Positions 6,925-14,328 of a DNA stretch of 20,877 nt are shown here, piece by piece. The notes below the pieces were generated by a model. The model was not told the origin of the DNA and made no database searches. It saw nothing but the letters and a program-made list of their open reading frames with translations. Position 1 is the first letter of the stretch. The number at the start of each line of letters is the position of its first letter. The stretch covers positions 1 through 20,877 of IMG/VR virus record IMGVR_UViG_3300044643_002837; one strand, written 5' to 3'. Origin of the DNA: a virus. Both the position numbers and the translations under genes were made by a program.

Positions 6925-6932
6925 TATTTAAC
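6925..6932 (-). promoter_or_regulatory. Degenerate late-promoter-like octamer, GTTAAATA
   Basis: GTTAAATA on the reverse strand with six bases (TATATT) before the ATG at 6918. Six of eight positions match the late octamer and the base before the ATG is T, but spacing is one longer than in the strong sites. A weak internal late promoter is possible. Confidence 0.35.
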
Positions 6933-8699
6933 CTATAACGTGTGATTTAATGTATAAGGCGAGCTATGCAACAATGATCTACTGCTTTGACGATCAGTAC
7001 TAAAAGCATTATTAAAAGCAGCTAGGTTTGTTTGTGAGCCTGAATCTTGTGATTTAGAAATAATTGCGCCTGGCTGTTTTTGTGATATGTCAAGTTGCCG
7101 TTTTGCTGTAGTAAGTAACTCAGATAAAATACTATTCTGAGCTGCTATTATTTTATTTTGATCATCTAAATTGAGTTGCATACCTTTATCAGCTTGCATA
7201 GCTTTAGATATTAACTGCGGCCCTTCAACTTGTGGTAGGACTTTAACTTCAGCTGGGTTAACAGCTATGTTATTTACAATAGTAGGTTGTGCTGCAATTA
7301 CAGCTGCTACAGGCGCTATTCTTTCAACTGCTGTTTTTTGTTCACTAACAGATGGTTTAGCTAATACGTTAGCTTGATTTGCGAGTGTTGGTGGTTTAAC
7401 TTCCTGCTGACCAAGAGGTTGAGAGCTCGGAGTCTGTTTTATACTTGGCGCTCCTGTTTGATTGAGTTTTTCTTCTGAAATAATCGAGCTTTCTCTTGAT
7501 CTAAAATCAAGAGGTATTAAGACACCATCCTTTTTAATAGCTCCTGCTTTTTTTTCATTGCGAAGAAAAGAGAGGCGCTCTTCTTCTGTATCCAATTTGC
7601 CTGAACCGTCTAAATCGTATTTTTTAATAGTTTCTTTATATGATTTAAATCTAGCTTCAGCAGCTTTTAGATTCTTTCCCGATTCAACTGCTCTGGATGT
7701 TGACTCAATAGCTTCAGATACAGCTACCCCAACAGATGTAATTGTTTTGATTGGGCTAAATAGCGCCTCATTTAATGTTTCAAAGAAATTCTTTCTAAAA
7801 TCTAAACCTTCAGCTGCTTTCGATAGCTCTGCTCTACCTTCTTTTGAAGAAAGTAAATATGCAGACTCTGCAGTATCTAATGCTAGACCAAGCATCGCCA
7901 TTCCTTTACCGAGTGCCTTGCCTGCGCTACCTATACCTTTACCTACACCCCTTGTCGGACGCCTTGGAGCTTTTGTCGCGCGACTCGGTGTGCGAGATCT
8001 TAAAGTAGGCTTCTTTGGGGTGCCTGGCTTTTGACTTCTACTTCTAGGTGTACTTAGCTTCTTTAATATGCTTGGCTTACGGGTTCTACTTCTAGGTGTA
8101 CTTGGCTTCTTTGGTGTACCTGGCTTCCGACCTCTGCGACTAGGTGTACTTGGCTTCTTTGGTGTACCTGGCTTCCGACCTTTGCGACTAGGTGTACTTG
8201 GTTTGCGACCTCTTGTGGTTAAGGGCCGACCTGAAAATATACGGCGAGCAAGATCGCCAATAGTGCTGCCTATATTAGATGTTACTGTTTCTAATAAACT
8301 TGATACTAGGTCTTTCTTTTTTTCTTGCAGCTTTTCACCTACAGTTTTTTTAAATGCTGTACTGACTATACCATCTTTAATTTTTCTTGAAGTTATAATT
8401 GCACCAGGCTTTATATCGGGTTGCTTTTTTGAATTAAAATCGTAGAAAGCTTTTGCTAACCATAAACCAGTATCATACGTTCTATTTCTTTCAATATTGT
8501 TGAGAATCGGTGATAGTCGAGGCCTTCTATTGAAAGTAGACTCGGCTGACGGTACAATATTCTTCGAAACAAGACTATCACCTTGCGGTACACCCGTAGG
8601 CTCATTTAACCCCCCTACATGCTCGCGGACGTGATCAAGAAACAAGCTTGCAAGATTGTGTAAATCTTGGATAGCTGGTGTTTGTTGGTTGTAAGGCAC
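6933..8699 (-). CDS. Tape-measure-position protein with basic H1-like repeats and an EF-hand loop, 588 aa
   Basis: A 588-residue protein placed between the hub-assembly genes and the gp48/54-like gene, the T4 position of tape measure gp29 (590 aa). Residues 1-150 are mixed and partly helical. Residues 158-250 are a Pro/Lys/Arg/Thr-rich stretch of 16-residue repeats (PSTPSRKGRKPGTPKK type), resembling the S/TPKK motifs of histone H1 tails. A glycine-zipper-like hydrophobic helix follows (about 252-282), as often seen in tape measures. At 362-373 DLDGSGKLDTEE is a canonical EF-hand calcium loop (D1, D3, S5, G6, L8, D9, E12). The C-terminal part is Gln/Ala/Pro-rich. The start is GTG at 8699: it gives the long frame and stands five bases from the late octamer. 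The tape-measure role is inferred from position, length and helix; sequence identity to gp29 is not claimed. Confidence 0.6.
   Translation of the reverse strand: MPYNQQTPAIQDLHNLASLFLDHVREHVGGLNEPTGVPQGDSLVSKNIVPSAESTFNRRPRLSPILNNIERNRTYDTGLWLAKAFYDFNSKKQPDIKPGAIITSRKIKDGIVSTAFKKTVGEKLQEKKKDLVSSLLETVTSNIGSTIGDLARRIFSGRPLTTRGRKPSTPSRKGRKPGTPKKPSTPSRRGRKPGTPKKPSTPRSRTRKPSILKKLSTPRSRSQKPGTPKKPTLRSRTPSRATKAPRRPTRGVGKGIGSAGKALGKGMAMLGLALDTAESAYLLSSKEGRAELSKAAEGLDFRKNFFETLNEALFSPIKTITSVGVAVSEAIESTSRAVESGKNLKAAEARFKSYKETIKKYDLDGSGKLDTEEERLSFLRNEKKAGAIKKDGVLIPLDFRSRESSIISEEKLNQTGAPSIKQTPSSQPLGQQEVKPPTLANQANVLAKPSVSEQKTAVERIAPVAAVIAAQPTIVNNIAVNPAEVKVLPQVEGPQLISKAMQADKGMQLNLDDQNKIIAAQNSILSELLTTAKRQLDISQKQPGAIISKSQDSGSQTNLAAFNNAFSTDRQSSRSLLHSSPYTLNHTL
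7997..8210. repeat. 48-bp tandem repeats encoding a basic Pro/Lys repeat
   Basis: The marker TAGGTGTA recurs at 8045, 8093, 8141 and 8189, exactly 48 bases apart, with the two middle units nearly identical over their full length and the outer ones diverged. Each unit encodes 16 residues on the reverse strand, keeping the reading frame. The array lies wholly inside the 588-residue gene and fits replication slippage or recombination. Confidence 0.85.
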
Positions 8700-8704
8700 A
8701 TTAT

Positions 8705-8712
8705 TATTTATT
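8705..8712 (-). promoter_or_regulatory. T4-type late promoter, AATAAATA
   Basis: AATAAATA on the reverse strand, then ATAAT and the GTG start at 8699. A competing ATG two bases upstream (8701) would give spacing three and only a 27-residue frame, so the promoter position supports the GTG. The octamer overlaps the stop codon of the upstream 245-residue gene. Confidence 0.7.
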
Positions 8713-9445
8713 CAACATCAAAGAAGTCGATATCAATTTCTACAACGATATCATCAACCGTAAGAATCTCTCGCTCTGCTGCTCTTACTTCTTCAATATA
8801 GTCAATTATTTTCTTATTAAGAGAGAGTGGTAGACTTTCTATTATATCTATCTTTTCTTGCGTTTTTAAATTGATATAGTCTAAGACTATATCATCGAAT
8901 GAGACCTGCTTAATATACTTTATTATTTCATATAAGTATATACTACCTAGGTTTTTTGTGTGGTTATCACTGCCATTACGCTTTATTTCTTCTTCTAGCT
9001 TTTTCACCGCGGCACTTTCTTGCGCTAGTGTAGGTATACCTAATTTTACCTCAATTTTATTATGTGTAACCATACGCTCATCATCAATACTATGATTGTA
9101 GGTATTAAGTCTTTCTATAATTGTATTTAAATTTATCTTCCGGTCCCCATCAATATAATTGCTACCAAGAGCATTAGTTCTTAACGCAATAGCTAAAGGC
9201 ACTTTATCATATAGTTTTAGCTCAGTATCATCAACAGATTGTGTTAGAATTTCGTTTAAAATTCTCGTAAAGGATATAGCACCTACTACACCATCTGCAG
9301 CACTCGAGATAATTTCTTTTTGCTGCTTTAAATTAAGTACTTTTACCTTAATGGCCTTACCTTTAGATGGTAAAAACACATTAATTGTTTCACTGCTACC
9401 GTCGTTAATTTTTTTCAAAAACGCTTCAACACTCGATTCAGACAT
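8708..9445 (-). CDS. Baseplate hub assembly-type protein (gp26/gp51-like), 245 aa
   Basis: A 245-residue protein with an N-terminal beta region (ETINVFLPSKGKAIKVKVLN) and a helical remainder ending in an acidic tail. The C-terminal part has EKIDIIESLPLSLNKKIIDYI, which parallels the following gene product (ERVLVLEALPPVVYTKIKTYI), so the two are probably distant paralogues. Proteins with this design are the T4 baseplate hub-assembly type (gp26, gp51), helper proteins needed for the hub and not always retained in the virion. The position just before the tape-measure candidate matches T4 (51-27-28-29 region). The start is fixed by an exact TATAAATA five bases upstream. The family call is from pattern and context. 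Confidence 0.5.
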   Translation of the reverse strand: MSESSVEAFLKKINDGSSETINVFLPSKGKAIKVKVLNLKQQKEIISSAADGVVGAISFTRILNEILTQSVDDTELKLYDKVPLAIALRTNALGSNYIDGDRKINLNTIIERLNTYNHSIDDERMVTHNKIEVKLGIPTLAQESAAVKKLEEEIKRNGSDNHTKNLGSIYLYEIIKYIKQVSFDDIVLDYINLKTQEKIDIIESLPLSLNKKIIDYIEEVRAAEREILTVDDIVVEIDIDFFDVE

Positions 9446-9450
9446 ACGTG

Positions 9451-9458
9451 TATTTATA
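9451..9458 (-). promoter_or_regulatory. T4-type late promoter, TATAAATA
   Basis: Exact TATAAATA on the reverse strand, then CACGT and the ATG at 9445. It overlaps the TAA stop of the 266-residue gene upstream, so promoter, stop codon and next start are packed in 16 bases. Confidence 0.85.
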
Positions 9459-10254
9459 TATTAGATCCAATATTGCTACCTGTTCCACTATTTCGTTGTG
9501 TTGATATTTCCTGTATGTATGCAGTAATGTCACGTATTGTAGATTTTAATAATATAGAGCTACCAATTTTTGGAGATAGATATGTTACAATATCCCTACA
9601 AGCGTGCACATTATAGTCGCAATACAGGCTTTTTAATAAGCTACTTGGGGTATCGCTAAAAAAATCAACAATAATTGGATGTATTCCAAGCTCTTTTTTA
9701 CCTTTAAATAAGACCATCTCAGCACTAGTATTTTTTATATAGGTTTTAATTTTTGTATATACTACTGGTGGTAGAGCTTCAAGAACTAAAACTCTCTCTT
9801 GAGGTGATAATTTTTTATAGTTAATTGAAATAGTATCAATAGTAATAGAGTTTATTATGCTATCGTATAAGTCATGTACTACAACCTCATCATTTATAAT
9901 AAACTCTGAAGGCGCATCCAGCAACAAGCATATGTTATCTACAATGATCTCCTGTTGAAAGTCAGTAACTTTATTAAGTTCGTCAAGCAGCGATGCAATG
10001 TTTATTTTGACAGTACTATTATCACTAGCAACGAGTGTAATAGTGTGATCAATAAATAGCTCCCGTGCCCTTAATAGCACGTAAAACTTATCTATAACAG
10101 ATAATTCTCCCAAACAAAAGAAATCCTCCAGGTAATTAACTATATCAATGCAACTGCCATCTTGTATAAGATGTGAAATATCTAAAATTTGCTCAAAAGT
10201 TAATTTTTTAATTTTAAATCTTTTTTTTGAGTACGGTAGAGCTGTAATAAGCAT
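9454..10254 (-). CDS. Baseplate hub assembly-type protein (gp26/gp51-like paralogue), 266 aa
   Basis: A 266-residue helical protein starting MLITALPYSKKRFKIKKLTF. Opening with 'LP.SKK..KIK.LTFEQ' strands and then helices is typical of T4-like hub-assembly proteins. The stretch SPQERVLVLEALPPVVYTKI aligns by eye with TQEKIDIIESLPLSLNKKII of its downstream neighbour. Its C-terminus is a short Gly/Ser/Asn-rich tail with the duplicated GSNI. Unlike most neighbours it has neither a late octamer nor an SD; 16 bases separate it from the stop of the tube-like gene upstream, so it probably depends on read-through from 10876-10883. The exact counterpart in T4 cannot be stated. Confidence 0.45.
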   Translation of the reverse strand: MLITALPYSKKRFKIKKLTFEQILDISHLIQDGSCIDIVNYLEDFFCLGELSVIDKFYVLLRARELFIDHTITLVASDNSTVKINIASLLDELNKVTDFQQEIIVDNICLLLDAPSEFIINDEVVVHDLYDSIINSITIDTISINYKKLSPQERVLVLEALPPVVYTKIKTYIKNTSAEMVLFKGKKELGIHPIIVDFFSDTPSSLLKSLYCDYNVHACRDIVTYLSPKIGSSILLKSTIRDITAYIQEISTQRNSGTGSNIGSNI

Positions 10255-10270
10255 TGCTTAAAATAATTAA

Positions 10271-10870
10271 CTATTGTACATTATATCTACTATACGAGAA
10301 AGCTACAGACTTTATTATAAAGTCTATATCACCATAAGAAAGGTTATAGCCTTCAACATTAACCGGGAAAGCATCATAAAAAGTATACTTTTTGCGCGTA
10401 GAACCGTCTTTTAAGTATTCAGTCACTACAATTGTTGATCTCAACTTACCCCCTAATAGCCCTTTAGTCCCTATAGCTATTACCCAGGGTCTAAATAATG
10501 ATGTCTCTATATCTTCACCCGTTTCTAAAAAATTTATAGAAACGGTACGTGACAGAAAGTCTGTTCGACTTGTAACACCATAACCTGGCATGAATCCACC
10601 ACGATTGTCTTGACCTAAAATAGTAGTTTCGTACGCTTCAGTAGGTATTGTTACTTCCTGAGCAACTAATATTTCACCTTCACTACCCAACCACCTGCTA
10701 ATATCCTTAACGCCATACTCCCAGTTAACATCAGCACTTGCAAGACCTGCCTGTATATCTCCTATTATACCACTGTTAAGCAACTGAACAGACCATAATT
10801 GAGGTAATGGCAGAGAGAATCCTTTATCATTTGAGAATTTTGCAATAAACGTATCAATCTTTGAAGCCAT
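10271..10870 (-). CDS. Tail-tube-like protein (gp19 superfamily), 199 aa
   Basis: A 199-residue, beta-rich protein with the gp19-type layout: QEVTIPTEAYET strand in the middle, the loop region GGFMPGYG, then TVSINFLETGEDIETSLFRP, a conserved WVIAIGTKGLLGG, and the C-terminal strand pair KYTFYDAFPVNVEGYNLSYG ending in VAFSYSRYNV. The 'F..AFP..V....LSY....... ...FSY..Y' ending is the common signature of tail-tube monomers. It lies downstream of sheath and main tube, separated from them by a strong terminator and provided with its own late promoter, so its dose may be set separately. It may form a special ring such as a tube-baseplate or tube-neck adaptor; that is inference. Confidence 0.65.
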   Translation of the reverse strand: MASKIDTFIAKFSNDKGFSLPLPQLWSVQLLNSGIIGDIQAGLASADVNWEYGVKDISRWLGSEGEILVAQEVTIPTEAYETTILGQDNRGGFMPGYGVTSRTDFLSRTVSINFLETGEDIETSLFRPWVIAIGTKGLLGGKLRSTIVVTEYLKDGSTRKKYTFYDAFPVNVEGYNLSYGDIDFIIKSVAFSYSRYNVQ

Positions 10871-10875
10871 ATAAG

Positions 10876-10887
10876 TATTTATTTATA
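10876..10887 (-). promoter_or_regulatory. T4-type late promoter, overlapping AATAAATA and TATAAATA
   Basis: On the reverse strand two overlapping octamers are present: TATAAATA (10887-10880) and AATAAATA (10883-10876). The second has the standard five-base spacer CTTAT to the ATG at 10870; the first has nine. The first T of the outer octamer is also the last T of the upstream terminator's U-tract. Confidence 0.8.
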
Positions 10888-10924
10888 AAAAAAACTATAG
10901 CCTAAGACTTAGGCTATAGTTTTT
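10887..10924 (-). terminator. Strong intrinsic terminator after the tail tube gene
   Basis: A perfect inverted repeat with a core of CTATAGCCTAA / TTAGGCTATAG (10895-10905 and 10909-10919), extended by A/T pairs to 16 bp, with a GAC loop. On the reverse strand it is followed by eight T residues, so it should end messages from the tail tube gene. The A/T flanks make it potentially bidirectional. Confidence 0.9.
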
Positions 10925-10943
10925 AGCTTATTAATTTGTTTCT

Positions 10944-11477
10944 TTAAGCAAAATTTTCATAATAATGATACGAGAAGGTTACCGGGAAGGTAACAACATC
11001 GCCAGTACCATCTGCAATATTATGTGTAATAGCTCCAATATCACGTATTGAGGCACCAATAAGCTTTATCGTTTGTGTTTCGTTGAACTGATTATCAAGA
11101 ACACTAAGAGTAATTACATCACCATTACCCGGCATGCCGATATCACCACTAGTTGTTTCATTATTAAATATACTACGTGAAATTCCTTCAAGTTTAGTAC
11201 GGAGAGAAGCACTTTCATCGTGATAGAATTCAATAGAATAGCTCTCTGAACCTGGGTAAGTTGATTTACCAGGTATATTAAAAGCTTGACCACTATAATT
11301 CACTACTTTATTTTCAATATTTCTACCTGGTAGTGTTGCAGATCGTGCATAAATTAGATCTGTATCACCTACCAGGCTTTGATTTAATATTGAAATGTTA
11401 GTGACGCGAAATAGGAAATCACGCGCAAACTGCTTGCTAAGCGCTTGCGTCATAAACTGGTTAATTGTTGTTGCCAT
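10944..11477 (-). CDS. gp19: Tail tube protein (gp19)
   Basis: A 177-residue protein that best fits the major tail tube monomer, which stacks as hexamers inside the sheath and forms the DNA channel. T4 gp19 is 163 aa. It begins MATTINQFMTQALSKQFARD with the amphipathic N-terminal segment, then DFLFRVTNI, IYARSATLPGRNIENK (the family's 'ATLPGR' strand) and VVNYSGQAFNIPGKSTYPGS, and ends VTFPVTFSYHYYENFA. It directly follows the sheath gene, the T4 order 18-19. An AATAAATA promoter five bases before the ATG and a strong terminator 20 bases past the stop make it a self-contained, highly expressible unit. Of three tube-like genes here this is the preferred candidate for the main tube. Confidence 0.8.
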   Translation of the reverse strand: MATTINQFMTQALSKQFARDFLFRVTNISILNQSLVGDTDLIYARSATLPGRNIENKVVNYSGQAFNIPGKSTYPGSESYSIEFYHDESASLRTKLEGISRSIFNNETTSGDIGMPGNGDVITLSVLDNQFNETQTIKLIGASIRDIGAITHNIADGTGDVVTFPVTFSYHYYENFA

Positions 11478-11482
11478 AATAT

Positions 11483-11490
11483 TATTTATT
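11483..11490 (-). promoter_or_regulatory. T4-type late promoter, AATAAATA
   Basis: AATAAATA on the reverse strand, then ATATT and the ATG of the tail tube gene at 11477. It matches seven of eight positions and has standard spacing. Confidence 0.75.
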
Positions 11491-11529
11491 AAGTTGTAAT
11501 GGTTTTTATGTAACTATATTAGCTCGCTG

Positions 11530-14295
11530 TTATGCTCCTACGATTTCTTGGAAGCTAGCATCAGTTCGTGTAGCGTAGAAATTAACCAATATAAATTCTG
11601 CTGCTCTAACAGGCTTAATATAAATGTCTACAATAAGTTCATTATTATCAATGACCTGTGGTGTGTTATTACGCTCATCACAGACTATAAGATAATCGTA
11701 CAGACCTTCAGTTGCTTTTGCTCTTTCGAAGATAGGAGTTAGTGTATTTACTAGTCTAGTTCTGGTATACACTGTATTAGGCTCAAAAACATAAAATTGA
11801 GCTGCTTTTCTAACTGGTCTCTCAAGAGCTAAGAATAGACGGCGGACATTAATTCTATCAAAGGCACTAGGCTTCTTAAGAAGTGTTTTTTGACCGTATA
11901 TAACTTGACCTTGAGCAGGGAAGAAAGCTACAGGGTTAAAACCAGATTTGTAAAGCTCATCTCTTTGCTTTTGGTTAGGATTAACGGCTAGATCAGAGCT
12001 TGTCGTAACAAGACCTCTTGTAAAGCCTGCTGGCGCTATCCACGGATAAGTTGCAGCTTGGCTATTAGCTATTGCTGAAGCAGCGAACCCTGAGAAAGGA
12101 ACCCAAACATGCCTACCAGTGTAATTATCAAAAATCTTACACCAGTTAGCATATGAAGTTGCATACGATGAGTTAGTTAACTCAAACTGATGTCGTATCG
12201 CCCAATATATATCTCTTTGGAAGTTTTTATTTACTCTATCATCTAGAGTTTTGGCATTCTCACCCGAGATAAATATGTGACGAAGTGGATCGGCAATAAA
12301 CATACAGTCACCTCTACCACCACCATCGTATGGCGGAGAACAGAAACTTTCAAAAACATTAAATACATCTGTGTATAGAGCTCTAACTCTCTCACCCGTT
12401 ATACTAAGGTCACCAGAAGTTCTGAGCGAATCTATATAAGAGCGCAATGTTGGTGTATTGCTAAATTCATCATAATTAACACCTGAAGCATCTACACCCG
12501 TTGATTCAGCAAACGCCGCTTTTGCAACATTTACTGTACCTAAGCCAGCTTCAGCAACAAGATCAATATCGTATATATCATCATTTCTGACACCATCGAG
12601 GGCACGCTGAATTTTTTGAGGAAGATTACCAAGAGCTTTTACATTATAAGCGGTATTAGTATAAGCACCGAGAGCGAATAAGCTATCTGCATAACCTATA
12701 GAGCTTGAAAGAACAGGCACTATAGTATCGCTAAGTCCAGTTGTTGCCTCACCTGAAGTAGTAGTGTTTAATCCTAATGCACGCACTCTCTTATTTGTTC
12801 TACCACTTTGTGAGGTGGCTGGGTTAAGTCTACCCGATACAAAATCGTTAACTAGTACTGTAACATTTCGAGATTTACTGTCTTGATCGCTTATAAAGTA
12901 TGGTATGCTTGGACCTCCACGTGGGTTAAGCTGCGTTCTGAAATAGTCAATACTCCCTGTAATACCGTCTTCAAGCCAATAGTCAAGTTTAGTTGCTTGA
13001 TTTGCAAAAACTGATTTTCTTAGCTTGAATACACCTATGTTAAGTAAATCATCATCCTCGCGCGTACCGGTATCATATCCTGCGAGATTTTCAAGTACTA
13101 AAGATACACTATCAGTCGGTCCTGTAAAGTAGTCAGATGAGAGGTTAAACTCTAATGTACTTGATGGTATTGTTAGATAACTGTTACCAACTATTGAACT
13201 TACTGTGCTATTAACTGTCTTAATGCTTCTAATGCCATTATAAGGCGTACCTGGATTAATGTTACTATTATCAAGAATACCAACATAATATCCTTCGAAC
13301 TGCTCATCAATGGTAGTCTGACCTTTGTTAAGTATAACAAGCCCTGCTTGACCTAGAGCTGATAGTGAAGTAAAAGTACTTCTAGAAGCGCCTGTTGAAC
13401 TCCACGTAAGTCCCGAACCATCAAGTATTGAGTTATACTCTGTATCTGATATCTCAAGATGTGTTGGTTCACCGAGAACATAAGATCCACCCATATTTCC
13501 CGCATATCCAGATAGAGCTATATCTGATGTCCACGAAAACGGATCAAGATTAGTAGTTACAGTTCTTAAGGTTGTATTTGAAGTAAATGGACTTCTTGTA
13601 AAGACCGGAATTGTTTTAACACTGCTTGTACCGCCTTGAAGTGTGAATCTAGCATCGGTAGCAGTTATAGTTGTAACGCTAAAAATATCAGCAGCACTTG
13701 TTGCAGGTGCAGAAGTTACTACCGCTGTATATAGCTGTGTACTAAGAGATGCTAAAATAGTCTGTGTAGGTGCTGTTACACCGGTATACGTGACTATTAC
13801 ATCACTTGCAGTTAGACTTGGTAATGGCGGAGCGCCGATACTACTAAATGCTACGGAAACTGTCCGACCGCTTGGAAATGTAAATGCTAAGCTGCTAGCT
13901 GATAGTGTAGCAGCAGCTAATGACGCGTTGTTCGAACTTAGTACCCAGCCAAGTGTATCAGTAACAAATCTAACAGGATAAGCAAGAGCTGAATACTTAG
14001 AACCAAAACCTACACCAGCACCAGCACCATACGGCAGCCTTGTGGTGTAGATATTAGCAGGTGAATTCAAAGCTTCATTTACTGTGTAATAAAAATAACG
14101 TTCAGCAGAATTTGTCGGTTTACCGTAAATTAAGTCTAACTCTTCACGAGTTGTAATTTTTATTACCTGGTCAAGTGGACCTTGATTTGCAAAACCAGGT
14201 ATAAATACTGTTGTACCTACATTTGATGGTGCTGTTAATGAGAGATCCTTCTCTCTAATTTCAACACCAGGTGAATTTATTGTTCTCGTCGCCAT
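11530..14295 (-). CDS. gp18: Contractile tail sheath protein (gp18)
   Basis: A 921-residue sheath protein, which polymerises around the tube and contracts during DNA delivery. The N-terminus NSPGVEIREKDLS followed by VFIPGFANQGPLDQVIKIT is typical, as is the C-terminal domain: LFLALERPVRKAAQFYVFEP, FERAKATEGLYDYLIVCD and VDIYIKPVRAAEFILVNF, the strands that link neighbouring subunits. T4 gp18 has 659 residues; much of the excess appears to be an inserted Ser/Thr/Ala-rich, beta-type segment at about residues 109-260, between the N-terminal domain and the sequence SGYAGNMGGSYVL. Such variable domains normally sit on the outer surface. A CATAAATA promoter stands five bases before the ATG. It is followed by the tail tube gene. 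Confidence 0.95.
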   Translation of the reverse strand: MATRTINSPGVEIREKDLSLTAPSNVGTTVFIPGFANQGPLDQVIKITTREELDLIYGKPTNSAERYFYYTVNEALNSPANIYTTRLPYGAGAGVGFGSKYSALAYPVRFVTDTLGWVLSSNNASLAAATLSASSLAFTFPSGRTVSVAFSSIGAPPLPSLTASDVIVTYTGVTAPTQTILASLSTQLYTAVVTSAPATSAADIFSVTTITATDARFTLQGGTSSVKTIPVFTRSPFTSNTTLRTVTTNLDPFSWTSDIALSGYAGNMGGSYVLGEPTHLEISDTEYNSILDGSGLTWSSTGASRSTFTSLSALGQAGLVILNKGQTTIDEQFEGYYVGILDNSNINPGTPYNGIRSIKTVNSTVSSIVGNSYLTIPSSTLEFNLSSDYFTGPTDSVSLVLENLAGYDTGTREDDDLLNIGVFKLRKSVFANQATKLDYWLEDGITGSIDYFRTQLNPRGGPSIPYFISDQDSKSRNVTVLVNDFVSGRLNPATSQSGRTNKRVRALGLNTTTSGEATTGLSDTIVPVLSSSIGYADSLFALGAYTNTAYNVKALGNLPQKIQRALDGVRNDDIYDIDLVAEAGLGTVNVAKAAFAESTGVDASGVNYDEFSNTPTLRSYIDSLRTSGDLSITGERVRALYTDVFNVFESFCSPPYDGGGRGDCMFIADPLRHIFISGENAKTLDDRVNKNFQRDIYWAIRHQFELTNSSYATSYANWCKIFDNYTGRHVWVPFSGFAASAIANSQAATYPWIAPAGFTRGLVTTSSDLAVNPNQKQRDELYKSGFNPVAFFPAQGQVIYGQKTLLKKPSAFDRINVRRLFLALERPVRKAAQFYVFEPNTVYTRTRLVNTLTPIFERAKATEGLYDYLIVCDERNNTPQVIDNNELIVDIYIKPVRAAEFILVNFYATRTDASFQEIVGA

Positions 14296-14300
14296 ATAAG

Positions 14301-14308
14301 TATTTATG
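14301..14308 (-). promoter_or_regulatory. T4-type late promoter, CATAAATA
   Basis: CATAAATA on the reverse strand, then CTTAT and the ATG of the sheath gene at 14295. The same spacer CTTAT precedes the tube-like gene at 10870. Confidence 0.75.
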
Positions 14309-14328
14309 GTTTGTGAGATTTTTTTTAA

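Noticed and set aside
7171-8445. Three plus-strand open frames (68, 190 and 125 codons) opposite the 588-residue gene
   Set aside because: They mirror the low-complexity and repeat sequence of the minus-strand gene, have no promoter or coding logic, and produce biased Leu/Gly/Phe-rich or Ser-rich peptides.
8675-8701. Alternative ATG at 8701 as the start of the 588-residue gene
   Set aside because: It is in a different frame that closes after 27 codons and has only three bases to the late octamer.
13643-13981. 112-codon plus-strand frame opposite the sheath insertion
   Set aside because: Shadow of the Ser/Thr/Ala-rich sheath codons; no promoter octamer and no neighbours on that strand.
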